Source: JAUVPY01 sp034412795 (GTDB lineage Bacteria; Chloroflexota; Anaerolineae; 4572-78; NAK82). Taken from it: a stretch of DNA of 64,000 bases. Of the stretch, positions 1 through 10,181 are shown one piece after another. Each line of letters opens with the position of its first letter. Position 1 is the first letter of the stretch. The notes below the pieces were generated by a model. That model made no database searches. It saw only the letters and a program-made list of their open reading frames with translations, and was not told the origin of the DNA. The stretch covers positions 1-64,000 of the forward strand of contig DAOUMD010000034.1 in assembly GCA_034412795.1 (NCBI GenBank), in the 5' to 3' direction. The position numbers and the translations under genes are program-made.

Positions 1-529
1 TTCCCTGCCACAGCCACAGAAAAGCCAGCAAAGATAGGAACATAAATCCCGCAGCCCCAGCATCACCATTGACGATGCGCGAGTGTGCTAGAAGAAAGGG
101 ATTGAGGGCGACCAGAGCGCCTGACAATGAGGCAATCCACTCACCCCATAGACGCCGCCCCAGCAGGTACACACCAGGCGCAAATAAAGAGGTCAGCAGT
201 GCCCCGGATAAACGAAAGAGGCCGATAGTGCGAGCCGGGTCGGCCACCTGCTCAGTAACGTATGTTGCCAGGTCGCCCCCAGATAGTAACCAGCCCAGCC
301 AAAGAGCCAACGTCCCGCCCCAGGCGGTGGTGACTCCAGGAAAAAAGTGCCAATAGGTTTGCGCCAGATCACCGGATCTGAGTGCCAGGGCAAACTGCCC
401 GACCCCTTCGATCCACTTGATTTCGTCAATAGTCAGAAATCCACCTAGACCGACGACACGCGGCAGGATGGCCAAGAGCCACAACCCTATTGCTACGAAC
501 CAAGTCCTATGTTGCCTCAAAAAAGCCAT
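1..529 (-). CDS. GT-C (GT39/PMT-like) glycosyltransferase, partial
   Basis: N-terminal 176 residues of an integral membrane glycosyltransferase whose C-terminus lies beyond the left edge. Translating the minus strand from an ATG at 529, preceded by GAAAGGG, gives an open frame to base 1. It has a first membrane helix (WLLAILPRVVGLGGF), the acidic loop motif TIDEIKW expected to hold the catalytic Asp of GT39/PMT enzymes, the segment HFFPGVTTAWGG, and HSRIVNGDAGAAGFMFLS, which matches the HSRVxxxDA segment of the paralogues at 2.7, 7.1, 11.2 and 17.0 kb. These families move a sugar from a polyprenyl-phosphate carrier on the outer face of the membrane. It lies 13 nt after the stop of the next GT-C gene, so probably the same operon. 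Acceptor and sugar are unknown. Confidence 0.85.
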   Translation of the reverse strand, partial: MAFLRQHRTWFVAIGLWLLAILPRVVGLGGFLTIDEIKWIEGVGQFALALRSGDLAQTYWHFFPGVTTAWGGTLALWLGWLLSGGDLATYVTEQVADPARTIGLFRLSGALLTSLFAPGVYLLGRRLWGEWIASLSGALVALNPFLLAHSRIVNGDAGAAGFMFLSLLAFLWLWQG

Positions 530-542
530 CGCGCCCTTTCAA

Positions 543-2564
543 CTATCCGATTCGCACCGTACCCAGATCTACGGCGTTCTCGCTACTGGTGTCTTCCATC
601 ACCGGCAGCCGTTCCAACGTGTCCACCCGATACATTCCCACCAACAGACGATATTCACCTGGTGGTAAATCGGCCGGTAAGTCAAGCCAAACCACGTCTT
701 TGACCACCGCGCCGGCCCTCCAACGAGTTGTCGGTACGATCCCATCGTAGGGTTGGTGGTCTGCCGAAGCCAGGGTGACATTGTTCATATCCCGCAGATG
801 GACAAAAACCGTATAATCCGTATCCAATGTCGCCAGAGCACGCCAGTAAAGGACCAAGGGCAGGCGATCACCAGGTGTGGCGTTTTGAGCATCGAAAGTG
901 TACCCCAAGAAACGGACCGGCCCCGCAAACTCGACCTGCATGGGATGCTCGGGATCTGGCGTAGTAAGCATCTTGGCCACATATAGATCATCTTCACCAT
1001 AGTGAAAGAGGCCCAGATAGTTTTCTTTGACCCACTCCATATAATCAGGCAGGTACTTGGGGATACGATTGGAGACTGTCGCCACAACCTGGCAGTCGTA
1101 TCCAGTGCTGATAGCCACCAATTCATCCAGCGTCAATTCACCGGCCTTGAGGCGATTGCTGGATACTTCGGCCAATTCTGGTGGAACCAATCGACCACTC
1201 CAATAGACCAGTTGCATATCATCGGTGATCAAACAGTCGTTGGGTGCAGTTACCTTCTCGATGAAATCCAAAGCGATCTGCTCATCAGCCGGGGTCCCAG
1301 CCACTTCCAGCCCTGCCTGCCAATCCCCAACAACTGTAGGCAATCGCAACAGGTAGGCCACGACGAAAAACAGACTGAGCACCGTTGCGCCTTTTGTCCA
1401 ATTAGGAGTCTTCCCAAAATGAACGACGCCGTCCCATATCTGCGCAATTGCCACGCCTGACCAGATCGCCAGCAGGGGTAGCAGAATCGTAAAGTGTTTG
1501 TAACGGATCGGCTCATGCACCAAGAGCATTAAGACGGCCAGCGCAAACCACGCAAGCAGGGTCACACGTTCCTTCATCCTGTAAGCAAAAGTCTCAATCA
1601 GCCCCAAAAGGGCCAAAGGTATGACCCATAGATTATCGCTGGCAAATAAGCCCAATCGCTCAAGTCGAGACGCCCAATAATCAGTATCCTGGATGTAGGC
1701 AGTCCTGGCCGACAACCGTTGACCAACCACCTGCTGCACCAGCGGTCCCCAATCGAAAAGTAAAAACATCAGGATAAACGGCACCAGCAGGCCACAAGTC
1801 CACAAAAACAGATCGGTCAGAATCATCCGTCGACGAGCAGCCCACTCACCTCGTAATTCTTCCAGGGACGGCCCATGAACATATCGAGCCAGGACTATGA
1901 AGAGTACCAACGGGGCTATAAAAGGTGATAACACTTTGGTCAACAGACTGAAAGCCACGCCAACCGCCGACAAAATCAGTGGCAAACGACGACCTGAATC
2001 TCGATATACCATAGCCAGCCAAACTGCAAGCACTGACCAGCCCACAGAAAGCACTTCACCCAGAATCGCCCGTGAGTGCAAGACGAACTCGGGCGCCATC
2101 GCAAAGATTGCGGCCGTAGCTATTCCCGCGATGTCACCCCACAATCTTGCGGGCTGCAAGATTGCGTCCGCCACCCGGCGCGTCATCCGGCGGGCGATGA
2201 GCGCCGCAGCTATCACACAAAGAAACGCATAACCAAAGGTGAACCAACGCAATCCCGCTAATGTCGGCCACAGCTTCCAGCTCCAAATTAAGAAAAGTGG
2301 GTAGAGCGGGGGGTAAGTTATGTACACTTCAGAATAGGGAGCGTAGCCAGCTTCGATCAGACGTACCCACATGAGATGGATCCCCTCGTCCGGGGACAGG
2401 GAAAACGCCTCTAGAAAACTCCAGCGTACCCACACAGCAAGCAGCAGCACCACACCTATGCCCAACCAAAAAACAGGTGAGGGGCGACCATAAGCCTGCT
2501 CACCGCTCTTTGAGTTATCTGACGTACTTAACGCACCATCCACAAACCTTCTACCTGTCATCAC
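543..2564 (-). CDS. GT-C (GT39/PMT-like) glycosyltransferase with C-terminal beta-sandwich module
   Basis: 673 residues. The acidic motif SLSPDEG (about residues 56-61) follows the first helix. The segment YPPLYPLFL and about ten further hydrophobic segments run to about residue 410. The last ~125 residues form a soluble module with the signature DYTVFVHLRD, then PTTRW, then PPGEYRLLVGMY, and end ERLPVMEDTSSENAV. The first loop differs from the HSRVxxHDA group, so this is a more distant paralogue. The module is probably outside the cell. A GTG-ATG pair opens the frame and either codon could be the start. It is separated by 113 nt from the upstream gene. Confidence 0.85.
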   Translation of the reverse strand: MMTGRRFVDGALSTSDNSKSGEQAYGRPSPVFWLGIGVVLLLAVWVRWSFLEAFSLSPDEGIHLMWVRLIEAGYAPYSEVYITYPPLYPLFLIWSWKLWPTLAGLRWFTFGYAFLCVIAAALIARRMTRRVADAILQPARLWGDIAGIATAAIFAMAPEFVLHSRAILGEVLSVGWSVLAVWLAMVYRDSGRRLPLILSAVGVAFSLLTKVLSPFIAPLVLFIVLARYVHGPSLEELRGEWAARRRMILTDLFLWTCGLLVPFILMFLLFDWGPLVQQVVGQRLSARTAYIQDTDYWASRLERLGLFASDNLWVIPLALLGLIETFAYRMKERVTLLAWFALAVLMLLVHEPIRYKHFTILLPLLAIWSGVAIAQIWDGVVHFGKTPNWTKGATVLSLFFVVAYLLRLPTVVGDWQAGLEVAGTPADEQIALDFIEKVTAPNDCLITDDMQLVYWSGRLVPPELAEVSSNRLKAGELTLDELVAISTGYDCQVVATVSNRIPKYLPDYMEWVKENYLGLFHYGEDDLYVAKMLTTPDPEHPMQVEFAGPVRFLGYTFDAQNATPGDRLPLVLYWRALATLDTDYTVFVHLRDMNNVTLASADHQPYDGIVPTTRWRAGAVVKDVVWLDLPADLPPGEYRLLVGMYRVDTLERLPVMEDTSSENAVDLGTVRIG

Positions 2565-2598
2565 AAGCTAGTGATCTGTCAACCGTGATACCTTGCTC

Positions 2599-2621
2599 CC
2601 GTCGGGTCTGTGCCCCGACGG
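2599..2621. repeat. GC-rich hairpin in intergenic gap
   Basis: CCGTCGGG and CCCGACGG form a perfect 8-bp stem around a 7-nt loop between two glycosyltransferase genes. No T-tract follows on the minus strand, so this is more likely a dispersed hairpin repeat or RNA-processing structure than a classical terminator. Confidence 0.5.
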
Positions 2622-2677
2622 CTCTGGCTTGCTAAACACGCGGGTATACGACCCACTCCGAGCAAGAGAGACGATTA

Positions 2678-4888
2678 TCAATTAGACTCGCGAAGTACGA
2701 CTTCGATCATCACCTCCCCCTCAAGAGGGAAAACCCCAACTGTCTCGCCCGTCTCGGGCCGGTCAATCCAGGCCGCCAAGCGATAGGTACCAGGCGCGGT
2801 GTCAGGGAAGACGACCAGGGCAAAGTCATCGCGCACAACCATCCCTTCCTGCCATTCAGCGTATGGCAGTGGCGCTACCGTCTCTATTGGGTTACCCCAT
2901 CCCCAAGTAGCGCCATCATCGTCCACCAAACTCACCCCAATCGGCTCGTCTTCGGCCTTGCCCTGCCACTCCCAATAAAGGGAGAGATAGGCGACGCTGT
3001 CAGGGTGCACTACGTTGATCGGTTGGCCCGCTTCATCGACCAGATCATAGCCCAACAACTCCGCCTGTCCGACCAGCCGCACATCGCCGGGAAAGACATG
3101 TTGCATTCCCACCGAGGGATAAACCCAGGCGTAGTCTATCCCGTGCAACGTGGCTGTATACACCGGCGTTGCAGCCTGATAAAATTGTAATGTGCCAGGG
3201 GAAGGAAGCTGCCTTTGAACTTGATTAACATAGAAAACAACATAATCTGCAACCAGTCCAGGCTTGGAAGTACGCGAGATTTTCTCCTCCTCTATCTTGT
3301 AGATGGAATGACCCTTGAAATACGGCTCAAAGGTCGTGCTATACCACGAGACTACCTCCAGGTCCTGGGCATCCGGTCGTGTATTCAGCCAACGTGCAGC
3401 CTGGTCCAACCCCTCTCCCCACCCGGCAATCATCGTGCGCACCGCTGTCACCCCTCCGCCCATCAACGGATTGTAATAAGTGAAGTAGTAAGGGTAATGA
3501 GGTAGCACCAAGGCCACCTGAGCTAAAACGACCAGCACCAAAAGCCAGGTAAGGTTGAGAGATGGAAGTCTCCCTCCGAGAACTGGTGACCTACGTACAA
3601 GACCTGAGAACTGACTGTAACCCAGGGCAGCCAACGTAGTCATAGCTGGAAAGGCGGGCAGGATATAACGGTCCTGCTTCTTGCCCCCCACAGTGACCAT
3701 AACACCGTACAACAAGGTGTAGGCCAGTAAGATCAGTACCACGCGCCGCCCTGCTTTGTTCGTCTGCCGAGATTGCGAGTCCGCTTTCAGGTCTGCTCGA
3801 AAGACAGACGCCCTGTTCAAAATCATCGCCACTACCAGCAATATCCATCCAAGCCAAATCAACGGTGTGGTGCGGAACAAGCTCACCAGGGGATAGAAAC
3901 CTGGACCAGGATCTGGCACCGGTTGTCCTAGAAAGAAGCTTCCCTTCTGATGAGCGCTGCCAGATGCGCGCAAGGCATCGTTGAGGATAGCCATCAGTCG
4001 ACCGACTGGGTTGGCCCACATCGCCGGCCAGAGCAAAAAAAAGACCAGGCCGGCAGCCGCTGACCACAACACGATATCCATCACCCATTCACGGAGCGCC
4101 CAGCGCGAGAACCGATGCAGGTTGACGTAGAGAACCAGCATCGTCCCCCCCACAAACGCGCCCAAGTAAAGCGATGGGTACTTTGACAGGAAGGCCAGCC
4201 CTGCCAGGGCTCCAGAAACGATCAAATAGCGCCGATCAGTCTTGGGGCTTGAGGTTCGACTGCTTTCAACAGCCGGCCATGGGGCTTCAAGAGTCAGGAC
4301 ACAGGCCCGCAGAAATGCCAAGAGTGACAGCCACATAAATACAGCAACCAGCGCATCGTGGCCCAACACGCGCGACAGAGCCAACAGAAATGGATCAAGG
4401 GCCAGGAACAGAGCGGCCAGCAGCGCTGCCATTTCGCCTAGAAAGGTTCGACCCCAGAGATAAGTCAATGGCACAGCAATCGCCGCTGTCACTACGACTG
4501 GCAAACGGACCAGAGGTAGAATAGCTGGATCAAGGGGATCAAAGGGAAGAGTATCCAAGAAGGTGATTATGCCCCCGCCAGGAAAGCCCTGACGGGCATA
4601 TTCCAACAGCAGCCCGACGGTTCCAGCCCACATCGTCGTCACACCGGGGGCGGGGCTGTCAAACGTCGCCGCCCAATCGGAGCGGGCCAGCGCCCCGAGA
4701 AACTGGATGGAGCGACCAAACCACGACTTCGGCTCGTCGGCGGTTAAGAAAATAGCCAGGCCGGGCAGACGGGCGGCCAGGGCCAGCACAAACAGACCCA
4801 ATGAAACAAGGAAAGCCCTGCGCCTGTCACTCTGTTGTAGACCCATCTCTCCATTTCTTTCCTGTGTCCGGTGAGCCGAACAGACCAC
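2678..4888 (-). CDS. GT-C (GT39/PMT-like) glycosyltransferase, HSR-GHDA subgroup
   Basis: 736 residues from a GTG with GGGAG ten bases upstream; an ATG at 4846 is the alternative start. Landmarks in order: FLTADEPKSWF (acidic catalytic-loop motif), SRVLGHDALVAVFM, a paired-helix region, KKQDRYILPAFP, YYFTYYNPLMGG, GWGEGLDQAARWLN, and a C-terminal beta-sandwich module starting near QAELLGYDL with PGTYRLAAWID. The same order of landmarks is found in the genes at 7131, 11216, 16962 and in the partial gene at the left end, showing a series of related copies. The C-terminal module is weaker here than in neighbours (the DYTVFVHL signature is degraded to IGVSLVDDDG). Confidence 0.85.
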   Translation of the reverse strand: MVCSAHRTQERNGEMGLQQSDRRRAFLVSLGLFVLALAARLPGLAIFLTADEPKSWFGRSIQFLGALARSDWAATFDSPAPGVTTMWAGTVGLLLEYARQGFPGGGIITFLDTLPFDPLDPAILPLVRLPVVVTAAIAVPLTYLWGRTFLGEMAALLAALFLALDPFLLALSRVLGHDALVAVFMWLSLLAFLRACVLTLEAPWPAVESSRTSSPKTDRRYLIVSGALAGLAFLSKYPSLYLGAFVGGTMLVLYVNLHRFSRWALREWVMDIVLWSAAAGLVFFLLWPAMWANPVGRLMAILNDALRASGSAHQKGSFFLGQPVPDPGPGFYPLVSLFRTTPLIWLGWILLVVAMILNRASVFRADLKADSQSRQTNKAGRRVVLILLAYTLLYGVMVTVGGKKQDRYILPAFPAMTTLAALGYSQFSGLVRRSPVLGGRLPSLNLTWLLVLVVLAQVALVLPHYPYYFTYYNPLMGGGVTAVRTMIAGWGEGLDQAARWLNTRPDAQDLEVVSWYSTTFEPYFKGHSIYKIEEEKISRTSKPGLVADYVVFYVNQVQRQLPSPGTLQFYQAATPVYTATLHGIDYAWVYPSVGMQHVFPGDVRLVGQAELLGYDLVDEAGQPINVVHPDSVAYLSLYWEWQGKAEDEPIGVSLVDDDGATWGWGNPIETVAPLPYAEWQEGMVVRDDFALVVFPDTAPGTYRLAAWIDRPETGETVGVFPLEGEVMIEVVLRESN

Positions 4889-5039
4889 ACTTTAACGTCT
4901 CCCTCGAAAATTGTCAAACGCATAAAAAAGCATCCACGATGAAATATCCATTCTTCTACAGACTGGTAGCGCCCTAATCGAATTCGCTGCATATGCGTTT
5001 ACTTGACTGGCAACACTACCATCTATAGCCCAGCCACAA

Positions 5040-7109
5040 CTACTTCAGCCCAAGAAGACTGATCACCACAGCGTTTTCGTCACTCGTATCATTCAACACT
5101 GGTACACGCTCGAGGGTCGCCGGATCATACAATCCTATGTATATTTTATACGGTCCGCCATCCGCCGGCAGAGGCGAAGGTACACGCAAATCGGCACTGT
5201 CACGCAACCATTCGCCTGTATCCTGCAACCTGTCCCACTCACTGGAGTTCAATAATCCTTCGTAGATGAAATGATCAGCTTGGGCGACGGTCTGGCCCTG
5301 ACTGTCGCGAAGGTGCACAAAAACCTTCAACACACGTGTGGGATCACCAACAGGACGCCAGTAGAGCCCTAAGGCAGCCGTCCCATCCGGCGCAATGGCT
5401 GCTGGGTCCAGGCTATAACCACCCAGGCGGATCAGGTTGTTGAAATTGCCATCAAGCCCAGACATGGGATCAGCAGGCAGCGGCACAGGATGAGAGTGAC
5501 TGACAAAGACGTATACTTCTCCAGTTCGCTGTGCGACATCCATTTGAGCAAAGACTTGCTGAGTGAAAAGCGGCTCATAACGATTGAACAGACGATATTC
5601 ATCCACTACAAACCAAATCCGGTGCCCGCTGGCCAGTGCGGCATTTAACTCCTCCACCGAGTCGATCAGCGGGCTGCCAGTATATCTATCGATCAATGAT
5701 GCTTCATCCTCTTCATCCCGCAAAACCTTGGCCGTTGCCTGATTGGCATAGTAATCGCATCGCCCCAGGTAAAGATACGCAGCCGCTGGATGGAAGGTCA
5801 TCACCTTGTCCTCAGGTTGCCAATTCTCACGCACAAAGGCAAATGCGGTATGGTAACCTCCAGTGCTCCGCGTTTGAGCAAGATCCCACGCAGCGGGGCC
5901 CCACCAAGCAATGACCAGCACCATTCCAAGCAAAGGAATGGTGGCCGCCAACCTAGCCTGCCGATCAGGCTTCTTGACCAGTCTCATCACTAGTTGGGTC
6001 AACCCTCCAAACAAACGAGCCAAGCTTTCCGCGCTCAGCAATAAGAAGGCAGGCAGAGCAACCATGAACAGATAGCGGCTTAACGACCGGGAATCTGCCA
6101 AAAAGGCTCCCATTTCGAAAATCACTAACATGACAAACAGAGCAAGGAACAGAGATGCAACATCTGAAAAAGTGACCGTACGTCGCAACAAACGATAAAG
6201 CGCGACCAGCAGAGATACGGAAATCACCAGGAGCAACCATTGATACTCAGAAGCCTCGAAAAAACCAACCAAGTTATCAAAACGGGACCACTCCAGGCCC
6301 AGCGAGAAAAAACCACGCAGGAACTCGAGGGCGAATGGAGGACCTGCACCAGCGTCAGGACTTTGCAGTGGGACAATACTGCGGGTCTGTCCCGCAGCCG
6401 CCATTGCCAGGACTGCCGCCAATATGATCAAAGCAACAACAGCTTCCCGCCAAACTCGTGGATGGCGAAGCCATTCTCGACTGTAAACCAGGGTGAAAAT
6501 GAGCAGCAATGTCGCTAGCGCCGGAATAATGAGAAAAGTAATCGTATGAGAGAATAGAGCTACCAGCAGAAAGACCAGAGAGAGATACCGGCTGCGCTGG
6601 TTGGGGCGTTTAAGCGTGCCTTCCAGCAGAAAGGCCAGGCTCAACAGAACAAACAAATGAGCCGGAGTATACATTCTCGCCCGTGTTCCCCAGACAATGG
6701 AGGAGGCGTCGAAGGTAGCCAGGGTAGCCGCCAGAAGGCCGGTGATGCGCGAATCAAATAGACGCCGCGCGGTAACATAGTAGGCGGCAATAGTGAAGAC
6801 ACTGATGAGCAGCGTAGGCCATCGTGCCACTTCTTCCTTAAATCCGGCAAAAGCAACAAACGCTCCGGACAGAAAAGAAAGCAACAAGCCATGCTCGTAA
6901 AAAAAGCCCGATGGCAAGATCGGTAAGCCCCGTTCCGCGACCATCTTGGCCGCCAACATACTAAAGAACTCATCCACATGGAAAACCAAACCCAGCAGCG
7001 AGGAGAGCCTGAGCCAGAAGCCAACTAACAGAAGTAACCATAGCCAGACCAACCAACGAGACACTCTCTGCACAACAAGAGTCTGTTTCTGGGCGCAATC
7101 GACGCTCAT
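5040..7109 (-). CDS. GT-C glycosyltransferase, HVDEFFSMLAA subgroup, with C-terminal module
   Basis: 689 residues, ATG preceded by a strong AGGAGGGGAG. The first loop reads HVDEFFSMLAAKMVAERGLP and continues to PSGFFYEHGLLLSF. This pattern is shared with the genes at 19172 and 21202, which form a second paralogue group. About eleven hydrophobic segments follow. A conserved soluble segment (TFHPAAAYLYLGRCDYYANQ) precedes the module, which contains LYWRP, KVFVHLRDSQGQTVAQADH, and ends LERVPVLNDTSDENAV, nearly the same ending as the genes at 543 and 19172. The likely role is transfer of a lipid-linked sugar to a surface glycan; substrate unknown. Confidence 0.85.
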   Translation of the reverse strand: MSVDCAQKQTLVVQRVSRWLVWLWLLLLVGFWLRLSSLLGLVFHVDEFFSMLAAKMVAERGLPILPSGFFYEHGLLLSFLSGAFVAFAGFKEEVARWPTLLISVFTIAAYYVTARRLFDSRITGLLAATLATFDASSIVWGTRARMYTPAHLFVLLSLAFLLEGTLKRPNQRSRYLSLVFLLVALFSHTITFLIIPALATLLLIFTLVYSREWLRHPRVWREAVVALIILAAVLAMAAAGQTRSIVPLQSPDAGAGPPFALEFLRGFFSLGLEWSRFDNLVGFFEASEYQWLLLVISVSLLVALYRLLRRTVTFSDVASLFLALFVMLVIFEMGAFLADSRSLSRYLFMVALPAFLLLSAESLARLFGGLTQLVMRLVKKPDRQARLAATIPLLGMVLVIAWWGPAAWDLAQTRSTGGYHTAFAFVRENWQPEDKVMTFHPAAAYLYLGRCDYYANQATAKVLRDEEDEASLIDRYTGSPLIDSVEELNAALASGHRIWFVVDEYRLFNRYEPLFTQQVFAQMDVAQRTGEVYVFVSHSHPVPLPADPMSGLDGNFNNLIRLGGYSLDPAAIAPDGTAALGLYWRPVGDPTRVLKVFVHLRDSQGQTVAQADHFIYEGLLNSSEWDRLQDTGEWLRDSADLRVPSPLPADGGPYKIYIGLYDPATLERVPVLNDTSDENAVVISLLGLK

Positions 7110-7130
7110 CCAACTCCCCTCCTAACCCAC

Positions 7131-10100
7131 CTATGGTGTCAGCTCCAACCAGCCCAAAGTCACCGCGTCACCATCCCCTTGTACCAACAACCGTTCCCCC
7201 GTCTCCGCCATATACATCGCAACAATCAACTGATACTCCCCCGGCGGGGCGTCAGAGGTCACGGTAAGCCAGTAGGGGGTTCTCAACACCTCATCCGGGC
7301 TCCAGGTGCTGGTAGGTGCATCCCCTTCCGCTGGGACAGCATCTTTCTGACCGTAGACTTGCCCGTCCGGTCCCAGCAATTGCACACTGACGGTGTAGTC
7401 GGCGTCTACCGGAGCCAAGGCGCGCCAGACCAAATTGACGGCCACCTCATCCCCGGGCCGGAGCTTAGCATCTGGGAGGTGAAGATCAAAACCTAGCAAT
7501 TCGATCGCGTCGCCGAAAGTAGCACCCACCGATGTTTCCACACTTGGGAGATCAAAAGAACGGACCCGACCCTCTACTCGCACTGGCCCCAGCGTCGCCT
7601 CGCCCGCTGTCTGGCCCATCTCATCCAGCAGCGTCAGCCGCAAGTCATATTCACCGCCAGGCGTGCGTGAGGTAGGTACCACCGTTATCCGACTACGCAC
7701 CACTTCACCGGCTTCCCAACGCGATGTGGGATAAAAACTCACCAACGGTTCAGCTTCCCAGGCCCAGCGCGATTGACCATCGTCATCAACCAACGAGAGG
7801 CGGGCGTAGAAATCAGTCTCCGGGTCGACTTCAGCCTGCCAGTATACGTCTACGCTCCATGGCCCATCAGACACCAAAGGCGTCTCAAGCGATGTTGTAC
7901 CCAACAGACGCAATTCGGCGAACTGGGTGTCCTGCCGCCGGGACAGAGGTAAATCATCCACGGCAATTGCTTGTGCTGCGGCAACTGGTTGTGCCGATGA
8001 TGTCACCTCCACCAAATCATCACCGGGCGGCACTTCAAAAATCAGCTCCCCCTCGGTCACAGCCGGTGCCTGGGTGTAGAAACCGATCTGTAACTGATAC
8101 TCGCCGGGTGGCGTTCCCGGCGGCACCGGCAGTTCGCCCTCCTCAGTGATGATTTGCCCTTGACGCCAGGTTGCAGGATCACCATTTTCGCCTAGCAGCG
8201 GTTGACTGACCCCTTCGGCCCAGACCTGCTCATCAGGCCCCACCAGCCGAAAGAAGAACTCTTCTTCTGGGACCTTGCCCAGGTACTCCCAATAGAGCCG
8301 GAAAGGCAACGCCTCACCTGACGTTACTACGGGGCGTTCAGCCTTAGTGACGCCGAGCCAATCCCAGCCCAGCAAAGCGGCGATGCCCCGATAAACACGC
8401 CGTTGCTCATCGACCCGGTCTTCCACATAATGCTGGATACGTGGACCCGGGTAAATCACCACATAATTGACCCCTTTCAAAGGGATAACCTGCTCCGGTT
8501 GGTAGCGCGTCTCAAAATAGTGATACAGCTCTTCGTCGGGAAAACGACGTTGCAACTGGTTGATGTAAAACACTACGTAGTCACCAGCCATCGCCTTGCC
8601 CTTCTCCTGGGAGTAGCTGATGGCCTCCCCCTTAAAAAAGGGGGCGAAGGTAGACTGGTACCAGGCCGAAACTCGCATGTCTTCGGCATCAGGCTTCTGA
8701 TTGAGATATTCAGCAGCCAGTTCCAATCCCTCACCCCAGCCAACGGTCACCACTCGCTCCGCAACTTGAATACCACCCAACAGCGGGTTGTAATAGGTAA
8801 AATAATAGGGGTAATTGAAGACAACCAGTATTCCCTGTAAAAAAAGAATGACAACGAAAAGCAAAGTTTGAAGATTGGAGACTGGAGATTTGCCTGCCCT
8901 GGCCGACCGGCGAGAGAGACTTGAAATTCGAACCAGCCCAACGGCGGCCACGATACCTAAAATCGGATAGACAGGCAAGATATACCGATCTTGCTTCTTT
9001 TCTCCGAAAGTCAAGAAGAGGACAAAAAGGATGACAAACGCCAAAAGTATACTCACTGGCGAAACAGTAAAGCGACCGCCTGGCGATTTGTCGTTTTGCC
9101 GATTTGCTGATTTGTTGATTCGTTGCTTTACCAAAACTATTACAGATGCTATTAACCCTACCCAAACCAGCGGCGAACTCCGCAGTAACCACGTCACTGG
9201 ATAGAAGAGAACACCCGGATCTTGAGAGACGGTCCCCAGGAAATAATTCCCCTTGGCATGGCCACCGGTCGCGTATTTGCTACCAATGAAGAAAACAGTG
9301 CGTAACGTATCGATAGGGATGACCCACATCGCGGGCCAGAATGCCACGAAGGTGATCGCCGCACTCCCAAACCAGAGAAGCCCGTCGCCTAGCGTGAGGG
9401 CCACGTGCCGCCAGGTCAGCGCATCGCCTCGCACGCGGCGGCTCACCAGTGACCACAACCCAATCAGGGCGATGAATGGCATCAGGAATAGAGAAGGGCT
9501 CTTGCTAAGAAAAGCAAACCCGGCCAACACGCCCGATGCCACCAACCAACTCCGCGATGCTTGCTGCGCCCAGTAGATCAAAGCCATCAATAGCGACAAG
9601 GTCATAAACGTGGTCGAAAGGGCATCATGGTGTATGACGCGGGAAAAGGCGGCGTGGAAAGGGTCCAGGGCCAACAACAATCCCGCCACCAACGCCACAC
9701 GCCAGTCACCAAACAGTCTCCAGACTAACCAGTACATGACGGCCACCCAAAGGCTGGTCAAGACCACCGTCGGCAGGCGTACCGGCACAATGAAACGTGG
9801 ATCGAGAGGATTGGTCTGGATAGATACAACGTAGTCAAAAAGGGGGCCGGGAGCCTGATCGGCCACATAGCGCAATAGGATACCCAAGCTGCCAGTCCAC
9901 ATCGTGGTGACGCCGGGGTGCCCGGTGCGCAGCGTACAAGCCAACCCTACTGCCTGCTCAAGACCGGTGTGATTGGTTGGCGACTCACATACATAGGCCG
10001 AATTGAGTAACCCGGCCAGGAAATTGCGTGAGCGATCCACCCATAAGAACTCGTCTGGGGTAAGAAACTGTCCCAGGCCAGGGAGACGCACAGCCAAGGC

Positions 10101-10181
10101 CAACAGAAAGAGACCCACGGGGATACCCCAGCGGGTCAAGAGAGTATTTGCTGAACGAACGTCCAAGCGTTTCAGACTCAA
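7131..10181 (-). CDS. GT-C glycosyltransferase with three C-terminal beta-sandwich modules
   Basis: 1016 residues, the longest paralogue. Motifs: FLTPDEFLWVDRSRNF, HPGVTTMWTGS, SRVIHHDALSTTFM, KKQDRYILPVYP, YYFTYYNPLLGG and GWGEGLELAAEYLN. After about residue 600 come three successive modules, beginning near IAALLGWDWLG, AELRLLGTTSLETP and IELLGFDLHLPDA, each with a PPGEYQL- or GGEYDL-type strand near its end. The cytoplasmic loop near residues 351-366 is encoded by an 8-nt tandem repeat (9084-9123). The start is a TTG whose TTGA overlaps the HepT stop, so it is probably translated with the toxin-antitoxin pair upstream. Glycan acceptor and sugar are unknown. Confidence 0.85.
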   Translation of the reverse strand: MSLKRLDVRSANTLLTRWGIPVGLFLLALAVRLPGLGQFLTPDEFLWVDRSRNFLAGLLNSAYVCESPTNHTGLEQAVGLACTLRTGHPGVTTMWTGSLGILLRYVADQAPGPLFDYVVSIQTNPLDPRFIVPVRLPTVVLTSLWVAVMYWLVWRLFGDWRVALVAGLLLALDPFHAAFSRVIHHDALSTTFMTLSLLMALIYWAQQASRSWLVASGVLAGFAFLSKSPSLFLMPFIALIGLWSLVSRRVRGDALTWRHVALTLGDGLLWFGSAAITFVAFWPAMWVIPIDTLRTVFFIGSKYATGGHAKGNYFLGTVSQDPGVLFYPVTWLLRSSPLVWVGLIASVIVLVKQRINKSANRQNDKSPGGRFTVSPVSILLAFVILFVLFLTFGEKKQDRYILPVYPILGIVAAVGLVRISSLSRRSARAGKSPVSNLQTLLFVVILFLQGILVVFNYPYYFTYYNPLLGGIQVAERVVTVGWGEGLELAAEYLNQKPDAEDMRVSAWYQSTFAPFFKGEAISYSQEKGKAMAGDYVVFYINQLQRRFPDEELYHYFETRYQPEQVIPLKGVNYVVIYPGPRIQHYVEDRVDEQRRVYRGIAALLGWDWLGVTKAERPVVTSGEALPFRLYWEYLGKVPEEEFFFRLVGPDEQVWAEGVSQPLLGENGDPATWRQGQIITEEGELPVPPGTPPGEYQLQIGFYTQAPAVTEGELIFEVPPGDDLVEVTSSAQPVAAAQAIAVDDLPLSRRQDTQFAELRLLGTTSLETPLVSDGPWSVDVYWQAEVDPETDFYARLSLVDDDGQSRWAWEAEPLVSFYPTSRWEAGEVVRSRITVVPTSRTPGGEYDLRLTLLDEMGQTAGEATLGPVRVEGRVRSFDLPSVETSVGATFGDAIELLGFDLHLPDAKLRPGDEVAVNLVWRALAPVDADYTVSVQLLGPDGQVYGQKDAVPAEGDAPTSTWSPDEVLRTPYWLTVTSDAPPGEYQLIVAMYMAETGERLLVQGDGDAVTLGWLELTP
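9084..9123. repeat. 8-nt tandem repeat (CGATTTGC-like) inside a GT-C gene
   Basis: Five variant copies of an 8-nt unit of the type YGATTTGY. It encodes the loop INKSANRQNDK in the GT-C gene at 7131-10181 and keeps the frame open. Confidence 0.7.

Noticed and set aside
2599..2621. Terminator between the GT-C genes at 543 and 2678
   Set aside because: Stable stem but no T-tract on the transcribed strand.
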